Below, piece by piece: positions 47,424 through 59,382 of a DNA stretch of 61,258 nucleotides (position 1 is its first letter; each line of letters starts with the position of its first letter). The translations under genes were made by a program, and so were the position numbers. Source of the stretch: Azolla pinnata. Taxonomy: Eukaryota > Streptophyta > Polypodiopsida > Salviniales > Salviniaceae. The notes beneath the pieces were generated by a model. The model had not been told where the DNA came from. It was given only the letters and a program-made list of their open reading frames with translations, and searched no databases. The stretch spans positions 1 through 61,258 of the forward strand of contig JBBBWG010032197.1 of NCBI GenBank assembly GCA_037176905.1, written 5' to 3'.

Positions 47424-47932
47424 ATCTCTCTCACACACACTCTCTCTTCTCTCTCTTCTCTCTCTCTATCCTCTCTCTCCTCTCTCTTCTCTCTTCTCTC
47501 TTCTCTCTCTTCTCTCTCCTCTCTCTCTCCTCTCTCTCCTCTCTCTCCTCTCTCTCCTCTCTCTTCTCTCTTCTCTCTCTTCTCTCTTCTCTCTCCTCTC
47601 TCTCCTCTCTCCTCTCTCTCTCTCCTCTCTCTCTCTCCTCTCTCTCTCTCTCTTCTCTCTTCTCTCTTCTCTCTTCTCTCTCTCTCCTCTCTCTCTCTCC
47701 TCTCTCTTCTCTCTTCTCTCTTCTCTCTCTCCTCTCTCTCTCTCTCCTCTCTCTCTCTCCTCTCTCTCTTCTCTCTCTTCTCTCTTCTCTCTCTCCTCTC
47801 TTCTCTCTCTTCTCTCTCTCCTCTCTCTCTCCTCTCTTCTCTCTCTTCTCTCTCTCCTCTCTCTCTCCTCTCTCTTCTCTCTTCTCTCTCTCCTCTCTTC
47901 TCTCTCTTCTCTCTCTCTCTTCTCTCTCTTCT
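47424..47932 (+). repeat. 500-bp CT (GA) microsatellite-like tract
   Basis: Pure pyrimidine on the + strand for about 480 bases after a short CACACACA (47432-47440), made of CTCTCT broken by CTTCTCT and CCTCTCT. It follows the second satellite directly and ends about 970 bp before the start codon of the BAH/TFIIS gene, on its sense strand. Serine/leucine-rich and glutamate/arginine-rich frames through it are artefacts. Confidence 0.95.
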
Positions 47933-48903
47933 GATGTTTTCTCTCTCATCCGCTCTCCTTTTCTCTTCTGTGTCTGCGCCACATCTCCTCCTTCTGCTCC
48001 TGCAAACCCTAATCCTCGCTCCCCATCTCCTTTCTGCTCCTCCAAACCCTAACCCTAATCCTCTCCCCAGATCCTTCTTGCTCTGCACGTCCCTCTCCTC
48101 GCTCTTCCGTTCCTGTTCCTGTTCTTGTTCTCGTTCTGCAGCCATCGACGCCTGAGACTGCTTCTTCTCGCCAGATCTCGTCGTCCCACCAGATCTCGTG
48201 CTCTCCGCCGTTCCTCGTCTTCCCTCCCGACTCATCGTCGCAAAGCACGGATCGACGCCAGTTCCCCCCCCCAATCTCTTCCTCGGATCTGGTTTTTTTT
48301 TCTCCTCCTTTTGCTCCGCCTCTCGGATGATTCGGATTCGTGCTCCTCCGCTTCTTCTCTCGCTCGCCCTCCTTCTCTCCGATTCTTATGCGTTGCTTTG
48401 GGAGATCAAGTTGCTGGCGTGCTCTGATGCGATTCGGCAGCGGCCCTGAGCCCTACGAGATTGTGGCACGATCCCGACAAACTCCTGCAATCTCACTGCT
48501 ATCTGGCGAGATTCGATTTGGATCCAGCAGCTGGCCTTCGAGGCCCATCCAGCCATATTCTGCAGAGTCTCGACGCCTGAGATTTCGTCTTAGACATACG
48601 CATATTTTGTTGCCAAGCTTCGGTTTTGATTCATCCCCACGATTCGGTTTCCCGATTTCAGCCCGTGATTCTGTGTTGGGGTAGGCAAGAGGTTGGCTTC
48701 GTCGTCAGATCTGCGAGTTCCCCTCTGTGTGCTGTCTCTAATTCCTGTGTTCGATATTCCACCTTCCGTGATCAGGATCGAGATTCCATCTGTCACCATG
48801 GATAGCATCACGATACCTTCGACAGGTATGTGAAGAGGAGGTGAGAGAGAAAGAGAAAGACAGAGAGAAAGAAGGAGAAAAAGAAGGAAATTCAGGGAAT
48901 GAT
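47933..48903 (+). promoter_or_regulatory. probable promoter/5' leader of BAH-TFIIS gene, with telo-boxes
   Basis: C/T-rich sequence between the CT tract and the start codon. AAACCCTAAT at 48004-48013 and AAACCCTAACCCTAATCC at 48045-48062 are telo-box motifs. An upstream ATG in a strong context (CACCATGG at 48798) opens a short frame, MDSITIPSTGM, that ends at a TGA before the main start. The 49-base purine run AGAGAGAAAGAG... (48841-48890) comes just before the main ATG. Confidence 0.5.
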
Positions 48904-51900
48904 ATGCATGGGCAACGCCGTGAAGATAAGCAGCAGCAGAAGTGGCACATGTGGCCTGAGCCATTGCTCTCCTCTCCTCCTGCTCTCGATACTACACACT
49001 TCGATCCGACTCAACTGAATTCCTTCTCCAAGGTGAGTTCTCCTCGCTCCCATTCCCTACCCTAATCTCACACCGTTTGAACATATGATTCATGTAAATT
49101 CGAGCACATTGTTACACATCTTCATTACACTGTTAGTATGTTGATATATGGTATGGAGCCGGGAAACGTGGAGTTTGGTGTATGGCATGGATTCTAAAAA
49201 CAGAGTATCGATGTGTGCACATGTCGCATACAAATACACGATTTGATGTGTTGCTGGGATGTAGGCATATGATTGTTGTCAGCTTTTATTGTGTAAATAT
49301 GTGATTGATGTATGGGTCGAAGTATGACAAATCTACGCGAACAATGCTTGGCCATTGTAGACCGTAGTAGAAAGTTATGACTGATGTATACGTAACTTGT
49401 TACATTGCCATTGATGTGCATAAATTAACAGATAAAACACAAGATTTTATGTGTTGCAAACATGTGAGCATATGATTGATGTATGTTTCAAAAATTGCGA
49501 ACACGTGTTTGATTCTTCCTGAGATTTTTGCATAAGCTTAGAAATCTCTGATGTCTTCTAGAAAAACTTGTCACATGGAATCATATTAGATCATCAAAAC
49601 TCCCATGAGGTTGCAGGGTTGTAGAGTCTTTGTTGGATGGATCCACATCTTTTCTATCTGACAGTCGAAAGCTCCGATTCGCCTCCGTACTACAGTTTGT
49701 GGTTCACTCCATCTCAGATCATAGAACTCTCATGAAAATTTTGAATTTAGCTTCTGGATGTTGCCCAGATGTTGAGTTCCTTCGCATTTATGACCACGAG
49801 GAAAATCAGATGATAATCCTATCCAATGGCCTTCATTTTGGGTGCTATTTCAGTTCAAAGCTGAAATGTGCGGATCTTGTGAAAATTTTGGTTCTAGCAT
49901 TCAAGTTCTTGCAGGAATAGGAAATTCTTCACATTTGTAACCATCGAATGGAACCAGATAACAATCTCTGTACCTTTTTAGCGTTTTAATTTTATGTCAA
50001 TAAAATCATATCTTACACGCTTTTTCATAAATTTTATTAAATCATATACTAAACTCCTCTTGTTGAAAATAACAGGCTGGTCGTAAGATATCTGTTGGAG
50101 ATTGTGCATTGTTTCAGGCTGAAAATGCTCCCCCCTTCATTGGAATAATCAGAAAGCTTATAACTGACAAAGAAGGAAGCTTAAAGCTTAGTGTAAATTG
50201 GCTTTACAGACCAAGTGAACTCAAGCTAGGGAAAGGTGCTTCTGTCGAGGCGGCACCAAACGAAATATTTTATTCCTTCCATAAGGATGAGATATCGGCA
50301 GCATATTTGCTTCACCCTTGCAAAGTCGCATTTCTTCGAAAGGGCAGCAACCTTCCCCCCGGTCTTCCTTCCTTCATATGCAGGCGAGTGTATGATACTG
50401 CGAACAAGTGCTTATACTGGCTTACCGAGCAAGATTATACAGATGTAAGTAGTTCAGACTTGTATACCTTACAAATTGTTCAACCATGATGTGAGAGAGC
50501 ACCGAAATGCTCAAAATTTCTTCTACTATTCAATATACCACAGGAACATCAGGCAGAAGTAGACCAGTTGTTGGATAAAACCAAACAAGACATGCAAACG
50601 AGTGCACATTCACAAGGGATCTCTCAGAGGGCTTCAAATACATCCACTTCATCAAAGGCTGATCCAGCTCTATCTAACCAAGTAAGAGGCAAGAAGAGAG
50701 ATAGGAATGATCAGAATGCCGATTCAGGCAAGCGTGAGAAGCTTGTCAAGGTGGAGGAACCAGATTCAAAAAAAGAAAACAGTGGAATGCGTTTTGAGGA
50801 TTTTGCTGCCGTGGTGGATAAGGAGAAGGAAAGAGGTCTCTCTAGCATGTCATTGGTAGAGCAGCTTGTTCAAGTCATGACACAGGAACGAAATGAAGGT
50901 TGCAAAAAGATGGCAGATGTTGTTTCTCGTAGAGCATTGCTAGCAAGCATAATTGCTGCAACAGAGAAGGAAGACTGCCTCACTCACCTTGTCCAACTAG
51001 GAGCTCTTCCTGTACTAGATGATTGGTTACAAGAAGCTCATAAGGGAAAGCTTGGAGACGGAAGTCCCAAAGAGAGCGACAAAGGATTAGAGGATCTTCT
51101 GTTGACGTTACTGCGTGCACTAGATAAATTGCCTGTGGACCTGGATGCACTGAAAACGTGTATGATTGGAAAGTCGGTTAATAACCTTAAGAACTACAAG
51201 AATACTGAAATCCAGAAGAAAGCAAGAAAACTCGTTGATACATGGAAAAAACGAGTGGAGTCAGAGATGAACTCTTCAGATGAGGGTAAATCTGGATTGA
51301 GTACCACACCGACTTGGCCTTCTAAGCCTTCCAGTGATACTCAGGGTTCAAAAGTACGCACGGTGAAGAACAATCCAGCGATGAAACTATCGTTAAATGG
51401 TTGTGGTTCTAGTGTAGATACAAAGTATAACCTATCGTCACATCTTACACCCAAAGATAACACTGTGAAGGCCCATGCTAGTGTACCAAATGAAGTTCTT
51501 GCTCCTATCAAGGAAGAGAAAAGCTGCAGTTCTAGTCAATCACATACGAATAGCCAGTCCTGGTGTAGTGGTGCAGGAAAAGGATTCGGGTCTGTGAAGG
51601 AAGAGGTGAAGACACCGTTGGCCAATAGATCCTCTGCCACATCGTTGCGACTTGGACATAGCCATTCTAGCAAAAGCCATACCTCAACTCTCTCTCCAAG
51701 ACTTCAGAGAGAGACAAGTGGAAAGCACAAAACCTCGACAACAGAGAAGGGCAGCTCTACTTCTGTAGACAAAGGAATGTCTGATGGAGGAGGTCGAGCG
51801 GAAACGCCTAACAATCAAAGGTTAATTGTAAGGATCCCTAACCCAGCTCGAAGTCCAGCTCATAGCGTTAATGGTGGCTCTTTTGTTGATGCTACTAGTG

Positions 51901-54900
51901 TAGCTAACAACAGGTTATCTTCACCAGGATCAATCGATAAACATGATTCCGTCAATGTAAGTAGTAGAGCTCCTGTTCATTCTCCAGACACTAGTGGGGA
52001 TGCCAAATGTGGTGGCAATAGCAATTCCACCAATAGAGCGAGCTCTAAGGCTGATTCTAAAGAAGAAATAGATAGGTCAGATACAGATATGCTAGATGAA
52101 GTGCATTGCAAGTCATCCAGCATTGAGAAACAACATATGGACCAGAGTGGTGGCAAAGGTCCATTAGATTCACAGATGATGACCATAAAGAGTGCACATG
52201 TAGCAACTACAAAAAGTGTGCCCACAATTTCAAAAATTGTTACTGATACCCCGAGTACTTCTAACTTCATTGAAGGGGGAATTGGTTTATTAGCAAGTGT
52301 AGCAACATCAGAGGGGGCTGAACATGAGAAAGTTTCTGCTGGTAAAGAAGGGTGTCCTCATCTTGCAACGGAGCCCACAATACAGAACATAGTTTCAGCT
52401 GATCCAGCATGCGAGCATCTTGAACAAGAAGATGGTATATAGTGCATGATCACGTGTTCTTAGAAATTTTAAATTGTGACGTGTCTTGATCTGTGCTATT
52501 CTTATGTTTTCAGGTGACAAAAGTATCATAAATGGATCCTCGGAGTCTGCTGCTACATCAGGTAAAGTATCTCGTCCGCAAGAGGCTGCCAAGCCTATAG
52601 ACGATCCCCAAGGGGTGTTTATTAGTTCACTGCAAGACAAAAATAAACTTATAGAAGATCCCCAAACTGTGTCAAACAGCTCACTTCTAGACAAAAATAG
52701 ACTTATAGAAGATGCCAAGGATGCGATTTCACCAACAGTCAAAGAAGTGCATGATCATCCCACAAAAATGGGACCTGGCACCCTTGATCTTGAACCCAAA
52801 GTTCTGTCAAGAGAATCTGATTATGAGGAAAATATGCCTATTTTATCTATTGATATGGGTCATGTGAATTCTTTGGAAGTGGCACATGCCACCACAACCA
52901 CTTCTGATAGTGAGAGATTTTCAGGACAAACCACACCCACTACTTCTGGTAGTGAGAGATGTTTGCTTCAAAGCAGTGCAACCACTTCAAGTGAAAAGAA
53001 AGTTCTGGAAGAAGCCTCCACCACCACCACTGTGCTTGACAGTGAGAGGACTTTGACGCAAACTACAACGGTCTCTGAAAGTCGAAGATCTGCAGGGGCT
53101 ATTTTAGAGAATGCACAAGCACCTTCTTTGGAGGACGAAAGACCAAAGTCACCTATTTTGAATCCCCTTGCAGAGGAGTCTCTAGGTCACTCAAATGCTG
53201 GCATGACGACCACCTCAGAACAGCTGCAAAAAGACGACCTCGAGATTTCAAATAAATCTGTTAATGAGGTTAAAGAAGAAATCGAAGGGTTAAGTAGATC
53301 TGGTGTACATGATGATGACATCTCAAATAGCCTGCCCAAAGCTGAACCAGGATTGAGGGGACAAACTGGCCATTGCAGAGATGAAGATGAATGTAAAGAT
53401 AAACCTACAGTTGAGGATGTTAGAACTAGTTTGAGTGTACATGCAGGTGCTGATGCAAGTTTACAAGATATAAAAGTTGACAGGCCTCTTGTTGATGATG
53501 TATCACAGTCTGATACAAATGCAGTGAATGTAGGAAACGCCCCACAAAGCAGTGAGGTTGAAGTAAACAAGGTTGCAGCAGCAGTTACTGAAATGGAACT
53601 TGAAGTGCCTTCATTGCAGAAAGAAAACATGGATTTGCATGTGGAAAGATCTCCTGTTTGTGCTCAGGCTGTTGATAACAAGGGTGTTAGCAATGGGGAT
53701 GCATCTACAGATGTCGCACAGTCTATAGGTGCAGAGGTTTTGGCAATGGAAGAAACTGTGCTAAGTAGTGAGGTTAGGTCTCTATCCAGTGAGAATACAA
53801 AACATTTGATAAAAGATGCTGATCGACCGGTATTTGATCTGAATGAAGGGTTTGATACGGAAGATGTCATTAATGACAACATTGAGCAGCCAAGTCCGAG
53901 TCCTGTCGTAATGTCTTCTGACCACAATAGCTCAGGTGTAACTCCTCAAGCTTCCTCGTTCGCAGCCCCAATTGCCACTGTTTCAGCAACGAAAGGGGCT
54001 TTCATACCTCCGTCTGATCTTGTCAAAACAAAGGCAGAGCTAGGATGGAAAGGCTCTGCTGCAACAAGTGCATTCAGACCTGCTGAACCACGTCGTGTTT
54101 CCGAAACTGGGCAACTGCCTCTGGATGCTAATGCAACCAACATAATAACTGATGCTGGTCAGAATGCTAAACAATCAAGTCGGTTCCTGGATATCGACCT
54201 TAATATTGCAGACGAAAGAGGTATCGAAGATGCATCAAATGACATCCCTTTGACGACATCATTGAGGCCGGAGTTGGATTTGAATCAGGTAGATGAGAGC
54301 GAAGAAGGTATGGCCCCTGCTGTGAATGTCGCTCCAGAGAGTAGTAGTGGTGCAACTCGGGTGCTCCTCGACTTTGATTTGAATGATGGACCTGGGTTAG
54401 ACCAAGAAGAGGCTGCTCCGCATCATCAGCCACGTAAGGATGCTGATAATCATCCTGTTATGCCAGTGGGTGGCGCTGCTGTTGTGGGGACAATTCAGAA
54501 TCAAGCAGATGTTAGTCGGTGGTATTATCCAGCAATCTCTGTTTCTTCCCCGATGATGTTTCCTGCATTTCCTAACCAAAGACCGGATTCTGTATACTCT
54601 CTACCAAGCTCAAGGCCTATTATCACCGCAGCCCAAAGCCTTGGGCCGTATAATAGCGTCGATATATATCCAGCGAGTACTACTACATCAGGTATCTCTT
54701 ATACGACCACGATTCCACCTGCGTTCTCATATGGAGGGTATCCGTTTGGGGTTGGATTTCCACCACCTGCTTCTGCATACAATGTGAGCTCTACATACAA
54801 CGGAACCTTGACATACAACAATGGAAGCTCCACCACGATGACAGCACCCCATGTCATAGCTTCTACGTCGCCTTTCCCAACAGGTGGTGGTCCACCTCAG

Positions 54901-55242
54901 GTCTCGCACTATGCCGCCAGGCCTTATTTCATAGGTGGCATGGGTGCAGAAGTTCAAGGAGGCGATGCCACCATTGTTCCTTGGGTAAGACCTAACCTAG
55001 ACTTGAATGCTGGTCCTGATGTACGAGCCAGGGACAGCGTATGTAATGCCCAATTTCCTTATCTGAAGCCTGGATCATCATCATCATCATCAATATCATC
55101 ATCAATATCATCATCAATATCATCATCGTCGCTGCCGTCGTCATCATTATCATCGGGTGGTGTACTGAAAAGGAAAGATCCTGATGGTGGCTTTGACCAG
55201 TATAACAGACCTGGCTTCAAGCATCAGATGACTTGGCAATAG
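48904..55242 (+). CDS. SUO: BAH and TFIIS-N domain protein, SUO-like
   Basis: Plant nuclear protein related to Arabidopsis SUO, which is linked to miRNA-guided translational repression. Four coding exons: 48904-49032, 50076-50444, 50544-52434 and 52514-55242, giving 1705 residues. The start is set at the conserved MHG of the family. Domains: BAH at about 44-165 (GRKISVGDCALF, PPFIGIIRKL, VNWLYRPSELKL, FYSFHKDEISAAYLLHPCKVAFL, ICRRVYD); TFIIS N-terminal/LW domain at about 262-402 (LLTLLRALDKLPVDL, IGKSVNNLKNYKN, ARKLVDTWKKRVESEM). The rest is Ser/Thr-rich and disordered. Five DLN motifs lie at residues 1238, 1358, 1385, 1418 and 1626; those at 1418 (DLNDGP) and 1626 (DLNAGP) fit the EAR repression pattern DLNxxP. 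Only one GW pair is seen (ELGWKG). A Ser/Ile run near the C-terminus is coded by TCA/ATC repeats (55072-55150). Confidence 0.93.
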
Positions 55243-58200
55243 TGTTCCTTTTTCTTTTTTTGTTTCTTTTTTTCAATAGTATTTCACATTTTCTTTTCTT
55301 TTTTCTCTTAAAAAAGGGGTGATAACAACAAGGTTTAAAAGGAAAAACAAAATGCTGTGTATGCTTCACTCACTCGATTCACCCGAGGAAAAAATAGATA
55401 TGCCCTTTTGTCCTTGATGTGGTGTTGCTTGTGAAGATGTGAAGGAAAAACATTATACGATAACTACTACTACCTCAAAATTCGATAGCGGTAGAAGGCT
55501 GCCGGCTAGAATGTAACCTCACTGTAAATTTGAAATTTGCTGCTGTTGCCATTTTGTTGTAGACTGTGTAGAATGTTTGTGATGGTGAAGGCTATATATT
55601 TGGTTGATCGGCTGGAATGCGAAGGCCGTATATGTCTGTCTATATACCCAAATCTATATATCAACTTCATCTCCTTGTTGCAAAAGAGGGCATTCTCTGA
55701 TTCTGAAGATGTATGTTAGCAAATTATTCATTGTAAACCCTGCATGGATTTCAAGTAAATGCAATCAGAGTACAGCATTTGCAATTGTTGCACAGAATGG
55801 CTGTGGATTTTCAACTCTTTCATTGTAAAATACTCTGCGTATCTCATGCTTAGTCTGGAGCAGATGCTGCAATGGTCTGTCATACTGGCCAATGCACAGG
55901 TAATGTAAACTGTAAACTCCGATTGAAAAATGTATCATTGTGAAAGCCCATTTGTGATTATGATAAGGCACACACATGGATCATTTTGATTCTTTGGCTA
56001 TCCAAGCTTTAGGCAATTCTATCAATCAACTGGACTACTCTCATGGGTCATACTCAAAAACGGTTCAATTGCTTTGATGCACAGACATAATCACTTCCAA
56101 GGAATGAACAGCCCCCCAAGAGCAAGAGATGGTTTCTGCTTTCATGTTATTATAATTGTATTTCATTAGATCATGCAATGGGTTGCATTTTCTGAAGATC
56201 AGACATTGTCCATTGTCCATTGCATTTTCTGAAGCAATTACCACACTAACAACACGTTTCAGACTTGATGCATTCGCATTGCCACGGATATACACCACAC
56301 AATCTTCACTTTCAAAACCATAAACCATTGAAAATTTGCAACAAGAAAAATAGATATGCATGTGTGTGTATGATCGTAACCAATGGTCCCTTTATAACAG
56401 AACATCCTGGCAGATTGGTAGTACCACCATCACTGAATGTTGCATAATACATTGTAATGCATCAACACATGATACCATACTTCACATTGTATACCCAGTA
56501 TTTTCAAGCTCAAATTAGGAAGGAAAAACTCTTCAAAAGTTGTGATCCTGTAGAGAAAGAGTTTGACTGCCAAATGCTCCAATAAGAACTAAATAGCGCA
56601 TCATCAATATATTTTTATTGAATTCGTATGAACATTTACAAATTTGAGTTAATACCCAATATTGCCATCGCCATACAAATATCTGCATAAATCTAAAGAT
56701 TTTTGCGTAGATAACGTCTTAGCAATACAAACACAAACGGTATCAAATTCCAAAAAGGTTTACAAATATCGATGGAATGTTCTTTCTGATTCGATGTTCC
56801 TTTCAGATATCTCCAAGTTCAAGCATGATCTTTGCGACTCTTGCTGTATCTGCACATAATTTAGAATTATGTCATGATGCCAGACACAACAAAGGAACTG
56901 TTGTTATTTAGAACACATATGATTTGATAACTTGAAGAAGTGATGTGGGTGTTAAGGTGGAGCTAACTTTGCAGTAAATTCAACTGAGATGCTAAAAACA
57001 AATTTGTGGATGTTCCTTGAAGTCGCAAGAGTCAGAACAGTCTGGGGAGGCTCAAACAAGCTGTCAAAATCTTTTGAAATTTAACTGAACAAGACCAAAA
57101 CCCCAAACTCACCAACAGATAGAGGAACTCTATGTTGGTCATGTCAAATTGGAATTGTGTGGCACCTTGGCTCTTCTCCTGTCATAAACCCAAACAGCTA
57201 AATCTACCAGACGTTCTACAATAATGGCTTAGAGTTGATGGCACAAACAAACATACGATACACTGACTTCTTTAATGTTCAAATAGATACAGTGAAAATC
57301 TACAATTTTCCACAAGCCTATGTGCTTTGTACTTCCTACGTACTAACAGCTAATGCTTGTTTACCACAGCAATTTATTTACCTTGCGCCAGCTCCCAAAT
57401 TTTATCATGCACTTGGTTGTTGCCAATCTTTGCTTGTAAAGCATCTCCTGCCTGATCTGCTAAAGCTAGCCCAATCACATTAAAGTTAACAAAATCCCCT
57501 CTCAAAGATTTCTTATTTCTCTATAGAGCAGTGAAGACCCATTTCTGTTCATGGAAGATGGCTTCCAACAGCACAGGATGAGAGAAATGACTGGCAATGA
57601 CGATAAGAACATGACTTGGAAACTTCTATTATCTGGGAGGGCGTTTTGGTGGGTTACTAAACCCAGAACACTCCAGCAATATATGAGATCATTCTAGCCA
57701 CCTCTAACGATGGCGCGCAGTTAATTCTGCTACAATTAGATTCTGCAACAGAGAAGGGGCCTGAATCAGCTGATGAAAACCATTGTGAGGAATAATTTGA
57801 GCCCAGCAATTAGATCCGTTGCCCCGCATAAATAGGTTTCACCCGATCGATACGTGTAGATATCCTGTACATAAAATAAAATGAAGCAATTAGATCCCAA
57901 AAAGAGAATGCAAAAGTAGAGTTGTCATAGATCAACAGCTAAATTTACAAAGCATGATCTGGAGAAGGCCCGAGTGAGATAGAAAAAGGCTGATATTAAA
58001 AAAATGAAGATATACATGACCTTTTTTATTACCCTCAGTAACGCTACTGATCTATGCTTTCCATTTCCTCTCTTTCTCTCTCTCTCCAAAGAAAACTGAA
58101 AGTTATAATGAAAAATAAGCTGTTTATAGAGATGGTCCCCTCATTATCACAGGAAAGAAATCCACATGTGACCACCTCAAAGTGCAATGGCTCATGTTGA

Positions 58201-59382
58201 CGATATCTCAAAGAACTTAGATATTCCATGTATACTAAGAACTACCAACGCACAGGTAAAGAAAGATAGATGGAAGTCAGCACACCGGCCACAGCCACAC
58301 ATGCCTAGTAGCATTAGAGGCTGTAAATGAGCAGCTGTGTTGTGAGAAGAAGAGCTTCATGTTAGAATCTGTATGGTGCATAAGGACATAAGGCGCATAA
58401 GGATGTAGAGCCACAATACAGATACACGGTTTGCATCTCCTAGAAAATTTCCATCTTTACCATTATACAACAATATCCTAAGATTCATAGCAGATAAAAC
58501 TCAATGCATGCAAAAACGATGAACAAATAACTTTGTTTGACACTGGTGGACCCATATATGCAGGTTTCATCATAAGAAATTGGCCTAAAGAGGCAACCTC
58601 AAGGTATATGCGAGTAACACAGTATGGAAACCTCCTTCTAGCACTTGATAGTGCCCAAATATGATAACATATTTTCTCATTTGGTCTTTTATGACTTTTC
58701 TTTCCCTGGCATCCACCTATATATCTTTACATACAAATGTGCATGAGAATGTGTAGATCACAGAACCTCTCGTTCACAAATATTCTGCTTGATTGATCTC
58801 GGAGGTCTTATCTGCCTTTCTCCCCCAAATTTATTGAACATATTTTGCAAAACAACTGCTTCCTTCTATTCTCACTTTCTATCGCATCTATTTTACACAT
58901 GTCACAGAAACTTTGCACATATTTCACACTGTTACACAAGTTATCACTCTGGACCCCATAAATGCACGTCCAAAAACTGAACACTTTTGCATTATTCAAT
59001 ATGGTACACTAAGATTGGATGCAAACTCAAGAAATGACTCAAAACAGATTTCTTTTGTTGGAGGCATTTCTGAATTGCTGTATCATCTCATTGGAACATT
59101 TCCAAAACATTTATACTGTTCTCACTGCAAGCATCCTCTCAAGGATAAATCCCTATAGTAGAAGATGATAGATATTGGAGGGATCAGCATTGCAAGATAG
59201 ACCACAGATGATTATCCTCTACAACATTGGTGAACCAAGCTCAATACTTAAAGTCATTCTGAATTTATATATGATGATGGCAAGCCCCTAACACAACAAT
59301 TTGAGCAAAATCCCATATCAATAGTTGAGGCAACTTGCACTCATATCAAAGAGCATGATCATACAGTTCATTACGTCAATGC
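55243..59382. other. intergenic region between SUO-like and ARO-like genes (convergent)
   Basis: About 4.1 kb. The part next to 55243 is probably the 3' untranslated region of the SUO-like gene, and the part next to 59382 that of the - strand armadillo gene. A small duplication of CATTGTCCATTG and GCATTTTCTGAAG is at 56185-56235 and a short CT run at 58068-58088. I see no gene, tRNA or repeat family. Confidence 0.55.

Noticed and set aside
47297..48274. Open frames of 170-305 residues rich in Ser/Leu or Glu/Arg
   Set aside because: Produced by the CT tract; all frames on both strands are open there because the repeat has no stop codons.
48798..48833. ATG in a strong context as the start of the SUO-like protein
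   Set aside because: Its frame stops at once; the family-conserved MHG start at 48904 continues in frame into the BAH exon.
49630..49920. 96-residue frame inside intron 1 of the SUO-like gene
   Set aside because: No recognisable domain, and the flanking exons join in frame without it.
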